This document shows positions 29,544-38,790 of a stretch of 64,000 nucleotides of DNA, one piece after another; within the stretch, counting starts at the first letter, position 1; each line of letters opens with the position of its first letter. This DNA comes from Rhodohalobacter sp. 614A. Lineage in GTDB: Bacteria > Bacteroidota > Rhodothermia > Balneolales > Balneolaceae. The stretch spans positions 1-64,000 of the forward strand of contig NZ_JAKEDS010000001.1 of NCBI RefSeq assembly GCF_021462415.1. The letters run 5' to 3'. The notes under the pieces are model-generated. The model did not search any database and was not told the origin of the DNA. It saw nothing but the letters and a program-made list of their open reading frames with translations. The position numbers and the translations under genes were made by a program.

Positions 29544-29626
29544 ATTCAGGATGCAAGAAACAAGAGTACGGATTCAGGATGCAAGCTTTTGAATGTTCTG
29601 AAACTTGTATCCTGTAGCTTGTATCT
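29544..29626. repeat. Intergenic direct and inverted repeat cluster (CAGGATGCAAG type)
   Basis: The 14-mer ATTCAGGATGCAAG occurs at 29544-29557 and again at 29572-29585. Near-complementary CTTGTATCCTG (29604-29614) and CTTGTATCT follow. The unit can fold into a hairpin. It fills most of the 148-base gap between the GNAT gene and the racemase gene, and looks like a short dispersed intergenic repeat. Confidence 0.5.
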
Positions 29627-29680
29627 CATACCACATGAATTGATCATTCGATTCTCATTTTTGGGTTTGTGATCGGTCCT

Positions 29681-30130
29681 TTATTTGCTGCTTGAATACC
29701 GCATTTCCTGGTACTTGTTGATAAAACCAAATTTTTCGTATAAAAATTTAGCCGGATTGTCCGGCTCCACGTGCAAAGCAATGTCCCCTTTCGCTGCATC
29801 AATGGTTCGTTGCATCAACTCTTTCCCTACCCCTCTTCCCCGGGTTTTCTTATGTACGGCTATGTAAACAAGAATATTTTCGGGGATATACTCGCTCATA
29901 TTGGTTTTGTTGATAATGACAGCTCCCAAAATCTCGCCCTCATCATGGGCCATCAGGATAAAACCATCCTGGCCGGGATTGTCCCCATAAGCATAGCCGA
30001 TACATTTTAAGATAGCGGATTTTGCATCCCCATACTGATCTAAATGCTTATGTAAAAATTCCGCTATTTCATTTCTGGAAAATGGAGAGGTTCCATCATC
30101 TTTAACTGAAAGTGTATAGTGAATGTTCAT
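29681..30130 (-). CDS. GNAT-family N-acetyltransferase
   Basis: This is a 149-residue single-domain GNAT protein. The acetyl-CoA pyrophosphate-binding motif A is RGRGVGKEL (97-105), after the beta-strand ILVYIAVHKK. The C-terminal part has the usual NPAKFLYEKFGF segment. The substrate is likely a small amine or amino acid, judging from its place between the sodium symporter and the ornithine-type racemase. It starts two bases after the symporter stop, so the two are almost surely co-transcribed. Confidence 0.85.
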   Translation of the reverse strand: MNIHYTLSVKDDGTSPFSRNEIAEFLHKHLDQYGDAKSAILKCIGYAYGDNPGQDGFILMAHDEGEILGAVIINKTNMSEYIPENILVYIAVHKKTRGRGVGKELMQRTIDAAKGDIALHVEPDNPAKFLYEKFGFINKYQEMRYSSSK

Positions 30131-30132
30131 AA

Positions 30133-31569
30133 TTATTTTTGATTTTTTTGAGTCAGCAAACTCACTGTTATAAAAAAGATTGCGGATGTAGTAATACCAA
30201 ATACATTGGGATCCAGATTAAAAGGTAACCCTATCTCCAGATAGCGCAAAAAAAGCGTAGTTGTACCCCCGGAAATCATGGCGCTCATTGCCCCTGCTGA
30301 TGTACTTTTCCTCCAAAACAGCGCTCCGATAACAGGTACAAACAAACCTGAGACCATGAATGAATAGGAATCAAGCATCAGTGACAACACGTTTTCCATT
30401 GCGGCAGCCAACAATAGTGCAAGCACCCCGATAATGAGCGTGACAATTTGCGACAGACCAAGAAACATACTGCTATTTGGATTGAATTTTTTAAACCGGC
30501 CAATGATATCGGTTACAACATTACCTGAGGATGCCATCAGACAACTATCGGCGGTTGAAAGAATTGCCGAGAAATAGGCGGCCATCATAGCACCTAAAAA
30601 ACCTACCGGTAAAACCGTTCGCAGCAGCATCGGCAAACCCGTTTCAGGATCGGTCTGGGCAATATTTTGAGCTCCGAGGTAATCAAACATTCCCTGATCG
30701 GCAGCCACCCGTGCAAATAAACCTAACAAAACTCCAAGAAATGCCATTACCGGCCATTCAAACAAGCCGGCAATGTACCATGCTTTTTTTGCGGTTTTTT
30801 CATCTTTGCAGGCATAGACTCTCTGATAAAGGGTCATTCCCACAAACCATATTGGGATAATCGTCACCGTCCAATAAACGGCATCCTGCCAGGTAAGATT
30901 AAACAACGAAAGCATTTCGGGCGAGACCGTGCTGCGAACGGCCTCTATTCCTCCAATTTCTACGTACGCGAAAGGAACGCCAATAAAAATCAGTCCTGTC
31001 ATGAGGATGCTCCATTGAATGGTATCGGTATAAATCACCGCTTTTAATCCGCCCATTACTGTGTAAATGACGGCCACAGCTCCCATAATATACAGCGCTG
31101 TGTCCAGCCCCAAGTTCGAAAACGTACCGCTCGCCAGCTTGGCGCCGGCAAGCATTTGAGAGCTTGTGAATCCCGCATAACCAACGGCAGAAATAATTGC
31201 GGCAATTAACGCAACGTTTGGACTGTAGTAATGCTCAAATAGTTGAGGAAATGTATAGGCTTTATCAAAAAACGGGTTCTGTTTTATCTTGGGGATTAAA
31301 AAAACGGCGGCAAGCCATGCGCCTATTAACCCTGTAAAAAGCATCCAGGAACCGGAAATCCCCATTGTAAAACCGAGTCCCCCTAACCCTATGGAAAAAC
31401 CGCCACCCACATCTGTAGCAACCACCGAAAGGCCGATGTGATAACTACTCATATTTCTGCCCCCTACATAGTAGTCATCGCCTCCCTTGTTCTTTTTAAA
31501 AAAGAAGTACCCAAATCCGAGCAGTCCTACGATATATACTAAGAATAATCCTAGATCAATGACGTGCAT
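30133..31569 (-). CDS. Sodium:solute symporter (SSS family)
   Basis: This 478-residue membrane protein has about 12-13 transmembrane helices. The N-terminal GGDDYYVGGRNM followed by VVATDVGGGFSIG is the classic opening of SSS-family Na+ symporters. Further along, YFSAILSTADSCLMASSGN is the conserved helix-8 sodium-site region. SSS members carry amino acids, sugars, organic acids or short peptides. The gene is first in a minus-strand run ending in alr, so an amino acid or related compound is the likely cargo. This is inferred from context. Confidence 0.88.
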   Translation of the reverse strand: MHVIDLGLFLVYIVGLLGFGYFFFKKNKGGDDYYVGGRNMSSYHIGLSVVATDVGGGFSIGLGGLGFTMGISGSWMLFTGLIGAWLAAVFLIPKIKQNPFFDKAYTFPQLFEHYYSPNVALIAAIISAVGYAGFTSSQMLAGAKLASGTFSNLGLDTALYIMGAVAVIYTVMGGLKAVIYTDTIQWSILMTGLIFIGVPFAYVEIGGIEAVRSTVSPEMLSLFNLTWQDAVYWTVTIIPIWFVGMTLYQRVYACKDEKTAKKAWYIAGLFEWPVMAFLGVLLGLFARVAADQGMFDYLGAQNIAQTDPETGLPMLLRTVLPVGFLGAMMAAYFSAILSTADSCLMASSGNVVTDIIGRFKKFNPNSSMFLGLSQIVTLIIGVLALLLAAAMENVLSLMLDSYSFMVSGLFVPVIGALFWRKSTSAGAMSAMISGGTTTLFLRYLEIGLPFNLDPNVFGITTSAIFFITVSLLTQKNQK

Positions 31570-31687
31570 GAATTAGCCGTGGCTGGATGAAGTGTTCTCG
31601 CAGGTTGTTCTTTTTGATTGATTTAGCATTTTTCAGCAGATAGTAAAGGTACAAGCTTAACTAACCAGCTTCAAACCAGATTTGGTT

Positions 31688-31817
31688 TTAAAACCATACA
31701 AAGGCTGTAGTTTCATGAGAGTCTTCAAATCCATTGGCGTCCTTGAGCAAATCGTATAGCTGGCGTTCATTATCGTAAACGCGCAGCAAACCTCTTTTTT
31801 GATTCTTCTAAAAACAT
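31688..31817 (-). pseudogene. Possible small frameshifted gene or gene remnant
   Basis: A frame ending at 31688 encodes a protein-like tail (VYDNERQLYDLLKDANGF, then EDSHETTAFVWF). A second frame beginning ATG 31817 gives MFLEESKK and joins this tail if one A is dropped from the A6 run at 31795-31800. Together they would make about 42 residues. No family is recognised. An overlapping longer open frame (31657-32019) has poor, Cys- and Ser-rich composition and is not favoured. The remaining bases of 31570-32059 are AT-rich without other features. Confidence 0.25.
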
Positions 31818-32059
31818 CTGTGCATGGACTTTTGTTAAATTTTTTTAAAATTAATTGATCAAAAATCCATAGATTATTTGTATTCTTAAATATTAAGAAT
31901 TTGTAATTATTATAAGATAACCTTGTTTGGACCAGTATAAATTTAGTTGGCGACCCTGACATCTTATTGATTACGATTGACTCAAATATCTTTGTGAAAA
32001 TTTCGGGGGCTGAATTCACAATCCCATTTAACTATGTTAACACTTATATCTGGTAAGGT

Positions 32060-33667
32060 ATGAGCATAAGTAATAGAAACTACTCGTGGCGGCCTGTATC
32101 GTTGGACTTTTTAACATCCAACTACAAGATCAACGATGCAAAGTTATTCGCTCCATTAATTGTCTGGCTTATTGTAATAGCCGGTTCTCTCTTTCTTACA
32201 GCCGATCTGATGAATCGGGAATGGCTTACACTTACAACGGACAGAGTTGAAATTATAAATTTCTTTATCCTGAATCCGGCTCTTATCCTTGGGATGCTTT
32301 TACTTTTTTGGTTTGGGTTTGAGTGGGGTTTTATTCCGGTTTATCTCTGTACGTTTATAGTAGCCTATATGTCTGAAATTACCGTGCTGTGGGCTTCCCT
32401 CATTGGAATGTCTTTCATTTTTGGGATGGGATTTTTTGCACTTGCATATCACAGTATTCGCATCCCTTACACTCTTCGCAGCTTTAAGAGTATTGCCGCA
32501 TTTATTGTGATATCGTTCATCGCTGCACTTGCAAGCTCTATGGGATCGTTTATCTGGAGTTTCTTTTTACAGCTTTCTGCACAAGATACGCTCATTGTAT
32601 GGAAAAGCTGGTGGACGGGTATCTTTTTCCAATCCATTCTGGTATTAGGACCTCTTCTATTCATTCTATCCCCTTGGGTGGAAAGAAAGAAAAGGTCAAC
32701 CCTCAGTCTGCCTCCACAAAAAGAAGTATCGCCAAAATGGATCTATGGCTCTGTAGTCAGTGTGGCTTTAACACTGGCTCTTTTTATTTTCTCCGGGTAT
32801 TTATTGGGAAGGCTGAATGTTCGTGAAACTGTTGGCAACAACAATATGGTATTGGTTTCTGATATCATGGGCTCTCTGGAAGCCTTTCAAATCATTACAT
32901 GGACATCAATCGGCCTGATACTGGTTACTGGTTATGCGGCAATATATTTACTCCACAGTTGGAATAATAACCTTCGGGAACAGGTTGAAACCAGGACGTC
33001 TGACCTGGTTAAAAGTCGTGAGGAATTGAAGGTTTCTCTCAAAGAAAAAGATATTCTTTTTAAAGAAATTCAACATCGTGTAAAAAATAACCTTGCACAG
33101 GTTCACGGCCTCCTCGAACTCCAGGAAACAATGAGTGAAGACGAACAGGTGGCGGAATTGCTGAAGATTTCTAAATCAAGGATTCGCACGATGTCTCTGG
33201 CGCATGAGGCGCTTTACAACAACGAGAATTTCTCAAAAATCAGTCTTAAAGATTATATCGAGAATATTGCGGAGGTCACACACCGGTCCTTCAGAGACAG
33301 CAATAAAATCATCAATCTTTCCTATGAAATTGAAGACATTCATCTGGATATGGCCAAAGCCATTCCCCTGGGATTGATGATAAGTGAGATTCTGATCAAC
33401 GCACACAAACATGCATTCAATAAGGCGAAGGATGGCGAAATAAAGATTTTCACATCTATTCAGGACGATAGAATGTATATGGATATCAGTGATAACGGAT
33501 CGGGCCTTCCAAAAGATGTAGATCTTCGAAGAAGCAATTCACTGGGTATGACACTCGTCAATAATTTTTCAGATCAATTAAAAGCTGAATTGAAGATAGG
33601 AAGCAATAATAAGAACGGTACACGATTCGAATTCTCTATTCCGCTTCATTCCATCATAAGTGATTAG
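32060..33667 (+). CDS. Membrane sensor histidine kinase, MASE1-like with HisKA_2
   Basis: The protein has 535 residues. The N-terminal ~205 residues form a hydrophobic region of about seven to eight helices resembling MASE1. A further helix lies near 230-250 and another at 277-298. A short coiled linker leads to the HisKA_2-type phosphoacceptor FKEIQHRVKNNL, with H339. The HATPase domain follows, with ILINAHKHAF (N box), DNGSGLP (G1) and NGTRFEF (G2). No response regulator gene is adjacent, so it is an orphan kinase. The signal is unknown; MASE1 domains are associated with membrane-linked sensing. Confidence 0.85.
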   Translation: MSISNRNYSWRPVSLDFLTSNYKINDAKLFAPLIVWLIVIAGSLFLTADLMNREWLTLTTDRVEIINFFILNPALILGMLLLFWFGFEWGFIPVYLCTFIVAYMSEITVLWASLIGMSFIFGMGFFALAYHSIRIPYTLRSFKSIAAFIVISFIAALASSMGSFIWSFFLQLSAQDTLIVWKSWWTGIFFQSILVLGPLLFILSPWVERKKRSTLSLPPQKEVSPKWIYGSVVSVALTLALFIFSGYLLGRLNVRETVGNNNMVLVSDIMGSLEAFQIITWTSIGLILVTGYAAIYLLHSWNNNLREQVETRTSDLVKSREELKVSLKEKDILFKEIQHRVKNNLAQVHGLLELQETMSEDEQVAELLKISKSRIRTMSLAHEALYNNENFSKISLKDYIENIAEVTHRSFRDSNKIINLSYEIEDIHLDMAKAIPLGLMISEILINAHKHAFNKAKDGEIKIFTSIQDDRMYMDISDNGSGLPKDVDLRRSNSLGMTLVNNFSDQLKAELKIGSNNKNGTRFEFSIPLHSIISD

Positions 33668-33685
33668 AAGAATTGTACTTCTGAT

Positions 33686-34393
33686 TTAAGGCAATCTCTT
33701 TTTCAATTCCTCTTCCCGGTTTCTCCAATCCGGCATGTGCTTGTCCAGAAAAGACCTGAAGCGATGGTTGTGTAATCGCTCCCTCAGGTGAACCATTTCA
33801 TGCAGCACCACATAGTCTAACAAATCTTCAGACCTTTTTGCCAACTCCAGATTCAGCCAAATGCGCCGGGCTTTTGTGTTACAAGTTCCCCATCGGGTTT
33901 TCATCTTTTTTACGCCCCATTCTTTTACCGCTACATCCAGTTCAGGCTCCCAACGGGCAATCAGTTGAGGAATCTTATCTTTTAACATTTCGCGATACCA
34001 TTCTCTCAAAACTTTTTCTCGTTTTTCCCGGTTGCTGCCCGGCCGCACGTACAATTCCATAAACCCGTTATCCCGAAGCAATACGCCCGGTGTTCTATCT
34101 ACTTCAAATAGATGTAAGCTATACTTCCGGCCTTGCACATAGTGGCTTTCTCCATTTACATATTCAAGCTTCGGCGTTCGGACTTGTGATTGAACCTTCT
34201 TGATTTTTTTCCTGATCCAATCTTCCTTTGAAATGACAAATTGCTGAAGGGATTCCGTAGAAACATTTTTTGGAGACGATAATCTTACCATTCCATCAGG
34301 TGGGCAAACCCGCAAATAAATGTTCTTAATGTTTTTCCTCTCTACCTCAACAGTAAATTCAGCAACTTTTATTTGATCTCTGGCTTTTCTCAT
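33686..34393 (-). CDS. YgjP-like zinc metallopeptidase domain protein (M48/DUF45 family)
   Basis: The protein has 235 residues. The zinc motif HEMVH (198-202) is followed by RLHNHRF with further His residues, and WGTCN (168-172) is the conserved feature of YgjP/DUF45 proteins. The N-terminal part is beta-rich, as in the family. It is a cytoplasmic protein with no signal peptide. The family includes proteins linked to type I restriction systems and stand-alone housekeeping copies; no restriction genes are nearby. It is convergent with the histidine kinase gene. The substrate is unknown. Confidence 0.85.
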   Translation of the reverse strand: MRKARDQIKVAEFTVEVERKNIKNIYLRVCPPDGMVRLSSPKNVSTESLQQFVISKEDWIRKKIKKVQSQVRTPKLEYVNGESHYVQGRKYSLHLFEVDRTPGVLLRDNGFMELYVRPGSNREKREKVLREWYREMLKDKIPQLIARWEPELDVAVKEWGVKKMKTRWGTCNTKARRIWLNLELAKRSEDLLDYVVLHEMVHLRERLHNHRFRSFLDKHMPDWRNREEELKKRLP

Positions 34394-34611
34394 TCACTCA
34401 ACATTATGCAATCCATCACAATGATTCTCTTTCATTCTTTTTGATAACAAGATCATCATTTTTAAAACTGCCGAAATTTCATCTTCTGTACCATTTCGTT
34501 GCAATCTCTCAACTGCTTGAAGAGTATGAATAGATGGATGAAGAGATTTTAAACAGAATCAAATTGAGGGTTACGAACAACAAAGGAGAATTTATTTCAA
34601 CCTGATTTTAC

Positions 34612-34646
34612 AAAAAAAGGCCCAACTGCGAAAACAATTGAGCCTT
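34612..34646 (-). terminator. Terminator of the initiator tRNA gene
   Basis: The arms AAGGCCCAA and TTGAGCCTT pair with one mismatch. Read on the minus strand the stem is followed by seven T residues. It begins 12 bases past the 3' end of tRNA-fMet. Confidence 0.75.
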
Positions 34647-34657
34647 ATTCTAAATAG

Positions 34658-34730
<73 letters not shown>

Positions 34731-34911
34731 ATGTGAATTTCATCAAAAACGAAATCGATTTTCAATGTCTCATTTCGTTTTCTAACGAGATTTATAATAT
34801 ACAACTCTTCACCTCTCCATGTCAAGAAAAAAACTTAAAATTAGTATCGAACACGGTTGGTTAAATTACTATCTTAAAAGCTTGTTTTGATAATTGAATG
34901 CATGTTTACAT

Positions 34912-36147
34912 ATGATTTCTTCTAAAGAAGCTATTGCCCTCGAAGAAAATTACGGAGCTCATAACTACCATCCCCTTCCTGTTGTGCTTGCAAAGGGTCG
35001 AGGTGTGTTCGTTTGGGACCCGGAGGGGAATCGATATTTTGATTTTCTTTCTGCCTATTCTGCCGTAAATCAGGGCCACTGCCATCCGCGTATTATCGGT
35101 GCTTTAAAAGAGCAGGCAGAAACATTAACCCTCACTTCCCGGGCTTTCTACAATGACCAACTCGGCGTTTTTGAAGAGTTTGTAACTGACTATTTTGGAT
35201 TCGAAAACGTACTGCCCATGAATACCGGCGCCGAAGCTGTGGAAACGGCTATAAAGATCTGCCGAAAATGGGGATATGAGATAAAGGGAATCCCTCAAAA
35301 TGAAGCCAAAGTTATTGTCTGTACAAACAACTTTCACGGGCGAACAACAACAATCATTTCGTTTTCAAGTAATCCTGAAGCGCATGACAATTTTGGCCCC
35401 TATACACCCGGCTTTATAAGCATTGAGTATAACAATCTTGATCAACTCGAATCGGCCCTGGATGATGAATCCGTAGCTGGTTTTCTTGTGGAGCCAATGC
35501 AAGGAGAAGCAGGCGTTTTGGTTCCGGACGATGGTTACCTGAAAAAAGCTTCTGAACTTTGTAAAAAGAAGAATGTGCTGTTTATTGCAGACGAAATTCA
35601 AACCGGAATTGCCCGAACCGGAAAACTTCTGGCTTGCCATTACGAGGATGTAAAACCTGATATGTTGATTTTAGGAAAAGCAATTTCCGGCGGTGTGTAT
35701 CCTGTCTCTGCGGTATTGGCGGATAAACAAATTATGAATGTCATTAAACCGGGCCAGCACGGTTCAACCTTTGGGGGAAATCCCATTGCTGCCCGAGTAG
35801 CTATTGAAGCGCTAAAAGTTGTAGAAGAAGAAAACCTGACAGCAAATGCCTTTGAGCTTGGAGAACTTTTCCGGCAGGAAATGAATGAGTTGAAAACGGA
35901 ATGTGCCCTCATCAAAGAGGTGAGAGGGAAAGGATTGTTGAACGCTGTGGAAATCAATGATGGACCGGACAGCTCAACCGCCTGGGATATCTGTGTTCTG
36001 TTAAAAGAGAACGGACTCCTTGCCAAACCGACTCATGGAAATATTATCCGGTTTGCCCCACCGTTGGTTATAAATAAGGAAGAGCTTGGTCAGTGCATCC
36101 AAATCATCCGAAAAACCTTTTTAAACTTTACAGTAAACAAGGAATAA
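34912..36147 (+). CDS. rocD: Ornithine--oxo-acid aminotransferase
   Basis: This 411-residue class III PLP aminotransferase transfers the delta-amino group of ornithine to 2-oxoglutarate, giving glutamate semialdehyde. The family opening is [18 protein letters not shown] contacts include D227 in ADEIQTGI and the Schiff-base lysine K256 in [20 protein letters not shown] (105-113) binds the cofactor phosphate. The start is ATG 34912; a TTG six codons upstream is rejected. It is followed 133 bases later by lysine 6-transaminase on the same strand, so the two may form a basic-amino-acid degradation pair. Confidence 0.92.
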   Translation: MISSKEAIALEENYGAHNYHPLPVVLAKGRGVFVWDPEGNRYFDFLSAYSAVNQGHCHPRIIGALKEQAETLTLTSRAFYNDQLGVFEEFVTDYFGFENVLPMNTGAEAVETAIKICRKWGYEIKGIPQNEAKVIVCTNNFHGRTTTIISFSSNPEAHDNFGPYTPGFISIEYNNLDQLESALDDESVAGFLVEPMQGEAGVLVPDDGYLKKASELCKKKNVLFIADEIQTGIARTGKLLACHYEDVKPDMLILGKAISGGVYPVSAVLADKQIMNVIKPGQHGSTFGGNPIAARVAIEALKVVEEENLTANAFELGELFRQEMNELKTECALIKEVRGKGLLNAVEINDGPDSSTAWDICVLLKENGLLAKPTHGNIIRFAPPLVINKEELGQCIQIIRKTFLNFTVNKE

Positions 36148-36280
36148 CATTCTATTAGAGAAGAATTTACAAGCGCAATTTTCTCTATTCATTTAAGCTA
36201 TTTGCAGCCTAAAAACGTTATAGCCTATTGAGGCAATACCTCTTATTTGGTAGCTTGCAATTGAAGTAGAATAAATTGCT

Positions 36281-37612
36281 ATGATGTCTGATAAAAAAAA
36301 CATTACCCCCACTGATGTACATTCTGTATTAAGAAAGCACCTTCTGATAGATGGATATGATTTAGTTCTTGACCTTGAAGAAAGCAGCGGCGCCTACCTG
36401 CACGATTCTAAATCAGGAAATCAATATCTCGATTTCTTTACTTTTTTTGCCTCCAATCCTCTTGGGATGAACCATGAGCGAATGGCCAGTGACCCTGATT
36501 TTGTTTCCAAGCTTGGCCAGGTTGCCATCAACAAACCTTCCAATTCGGATGTTTACACCGAAGAGATGGCCCATTTTGTTGAGACTTTTTCGAGAGTGGG
36601 AATTCCGGATTATCTGCCCTATGCTTTTTTCGTTTCCGGCGGTGCACTTGCCGTAGAAAATGCACTGAAGGTAGCGTTTGACTGGAAAGTCCAAAAAAAT
36701 TTCGAAAAGGGTTATAAAACTGAAAAAGGCCACAAAGTTCTGCACCTGAACAAGGCCTTTCACGGACGAAGCGGATACACACTTTCTCTCACCAATACAG
36801 ATCCCAATAAAGTAAAATACTTCCCAAAATTCGACTGGCCCAGAATCGACAATCCCACCGTTCAGTTTCCTTTGACAGAAGAGCACCTTCGGGATGCTGA
36901 AGAACGTGAGAAAAAAGCACTCGCACAGGCCCGGAACTATTTTGAAGAATTTAAAGATGACATAGCCTGCATTATTCTGGAACCGATTCAGGGAGAGGGT
37001 GGCGATAATCATTTCCGGAAAGAATTTCATCAGGGGCTTCGTGATTTGGCCGATGAATTTGAAGCTCTCCTGATTTATGATGAAGTACAAACGGGCGTAG
37101 GCTTAACCGGCAAGTTTTGGGCTCATGAGTATTATGTGAAGCCGGATATCATCGCATTTGGGAAAAAAGCTCAGGTCTGTGGTATTCTTGCCGGCGAAAG
37201 AATTGACGATATCGAAACAAACTGCTTTCATGTGTCATCAAGAATCAATTCGACCTGGGGTGGCAACCTCGTGGATATGGTTCGTTTCGACCGAATTCTT
37301 GAAGTCATCGAAGAAGAAAATCTGGTAGAACATGCTGCAAAAACCGGAGCGTATCTGCAGAATCAAATTACTGAGTGGGCAGATGATTATAAAGAATTGA
37401 GTAATCCAAGAGGCAAAGGGTTGTTTTGTTCTATTGATCTTCCGGATACCAAAACCCGTGATGCACTGAAAAAAGAGTGCTTTAAAAATCAGCTCCTGAT
37501 TCTTGGATGCGGAACAAAAACAATCCGGTTCCGCCCCCCACTTACCATCCAAAAAAATCACATTGATGATGGAATGGATATTCTTAAAAAGAGCCTTAAA
37601 ACAATTCTCTGA
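36281..37612 (+). CDS. lat: L-lysine 6-transaminase
   Basis: This 443-residue class III aminotransferase resembles lysine epsilon-aminotransferases. These convert lysine and 2-oxoglutarate to aminoadipate semialdehyde, which cyclises to piperideine-6-carboxylate. Family features are the FTFFASNPLGMNH segment (53-65), KAFHGRSGYTLSLTNT, the DEVQTGVG motif with D267, and the PLP lysine in FGKKAQVCG (293-301). The RINSTWGGNLVDMVR segment is typical of Lat rather than RocD. It lies downstream of rocD, and the product could feed lysine breakdown. No ectoine genes are visible in the window. Confidence 0.9.
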   Translation: MMSDKKNITPTDVHSVLRKHLLIDGYDLVLDLEESSGAYLHDSKSGNQYLDFFTFFASNPLGMNHERMASDPDFVSKLGQVAINKPSNSDVYTEEMAHFVETFSRVGIPDYLPYAFFVSGGALAVENALKVAFDWKVQKNFEKGYKTEKGHKVLHLNKAFHGRSGYTLSLTNTDPNKVKYFPKFDWPRIDNPTVQFPLTEEHLRDAEEREKKALAQARNYFEEFKDDIACIILEPIQGEGGDNHFRKEFHQGLRDLADEFEALLIYDEVQTGVGLTGKFWAHEYYVKPDIIAFGKKAQVCGILAGERIDDIETNCFHVSSRINSTWGGNLVDMVRFDRILEVIEEENLVEHAAKTGAYLQNQITEWADDYKELSNPRGKGLFCSIDLPDTKTRDALKKECFKNQLLILGCGTKTIRFRPPLTIQKNHIDDGMDILKKSLKTIL

Positions 37613-37790
37613 TTAGGGACTTCCTATTCCATCATTGGCATCCAACAACTACCTGTTAATATTGGTTATATAGACTCTCTCTAAATTACAATCCTAACCA
37701 ATCCGGACACTTGTATCTTAAATTTCTTGTTGTTACTATCGTCTGAGTTTTTACTCAATTTTACAGTCAGATTATAGATGGGGTTGGATT

Positions 37791-38690
37791 ATGAAATTAC
37801 TCAAGTGGATTGGGGTAACCTTGGGGACTTTAGTGGCATTACTGCTTCTTTTTGTTGCAGTTACTTTTTTTATCACTGAACAACACTTCAACAAAGTTTA
37901 TGATATTGAGCCTGAAATGGTTGAAGTTTCTACCGACTCTTCAACCATTGCGCATGGAAGGCATGTAGCTACCGTTCGTGGTTGTTTTGAGTGTCATGGA
38001 GATAACCTGGGTGGGGCTGTTTTTATAGATGATCCTGCTCTTGGTAAACTCATAGCAACAAATATTACGACTGGCCAGGGAGGCATTGGCAGCGACTATT
38101 CTGATGGCGACTTAATCCGGTCTATTCGTCACGGTGTAAAAAAAGACGGTAAGCCCGCCATGTTTATGCCGTCTCATGAATATAATCCGATTGACAAAAA
38201 CGATCTGTCAGCACTCATGTCTTATATCAGAAGTGTTGAACCGGTGAATAGCAATTTACCGGAAACAGAAGTCGGGATGCTGGCACGATTCCTATATATG
38301 TACGGCGGTATGCATCTTGTTCCGGCCCGTTTGATTGATCATAACAATCCTGTTCCTGAACCGATTGAAAATCGAACGCCATTACAAGTTGGTGAATACC
38401 TCGCTGTAACCTGTACAGGCTGCCATGGAGCAGGATTTGGCGGCGGCGCTATTCCCGGTGTTCCACCAGACTGGCCGGAAGCCTCAAACCTCACCCCCGG
38501 AGGAAATCTAGCTAATTGGACAGTTGATGACTTCAAATCAACTATGCAAACCGGGGTTACCCCGGAAGGGAAAGAACTCACACAACCTTACATGCCCTGG
38601 CAAATGTTGGGATCCATGACAGACGAAGAACTTGAAGGTCTTTTCACATATTTGCGATCTCTTCCTATAAAGGAAACCGGAACACGATAG
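37791..38690 (+). CDS. Diheme c-type cytochrome
   Basis: The protein has 299 residues, with an N-terminal membrane anchor or uncleaved signal (about 7-29). Two heme-binding motifs are visible: CFECH (65-69) and CTGCH (208-212). Each is followed by a cytochrome c fold with methionine-rich segments (PAMFMPSHE and QPYMPWQML). The layout resembles membrane-bound cytochromes that pass electrons to alcohol/aldehyde dehydrogenases or oxidases. It stands alone between lat and purL, so its partner is unknown; the cbb3 oxidase 5 kb away is a possible acceptor. Confidence 0.87.
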   Translation: MKLLKWIGVTLGTLVALLLLFVAVTFFITEQHFNKVYDIEPEMVEVSTDSSTIAHGRHVATVRGCFECHGDNLGGAVFIDDPALGKLIATNITTGQGGIGSDYSDGDLIRSIRHGVKKDGKPAMFMPSHEYNPIDKNDLSALMSYIRSVEPVNSNLPETEVGMLARFLYMYGGMHLVPARLIDHNNPVPEPIENRTPLQVGEYLAVTCTGCHGAGFGGGAIPGVPPDWPEASNLTPGGNLANWTVDDFKSTMQTGVTPEGKELTQPYMPWQMLGSMTDEELEGLFTYLRSLPIKETGTR

Positions 38691-38790
38691 TTCGTTTTAT
38701 CAACAAGAAATCTTCCCGTTCCAAAACCAACAGCATGGTGATTACAAACAAAGACTGACGGGTTTATCCTTAATGATGTACCAAAGGGAG

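Noticed and set aside
31657-32019. A 120-residue minus-strand open frame
   Set aside because: It starts far upstream in AT-rich DNA, has odd composition, and its downstream half overlaps a more protein-like frame. Treated as a chance frame.
36413-37090. Long minus-strand open frames inside lat and inside ccoNO (45232-46020)
   Set aside because: They lie opposite well-supported genes and have no domain features. They are antisense shadows.
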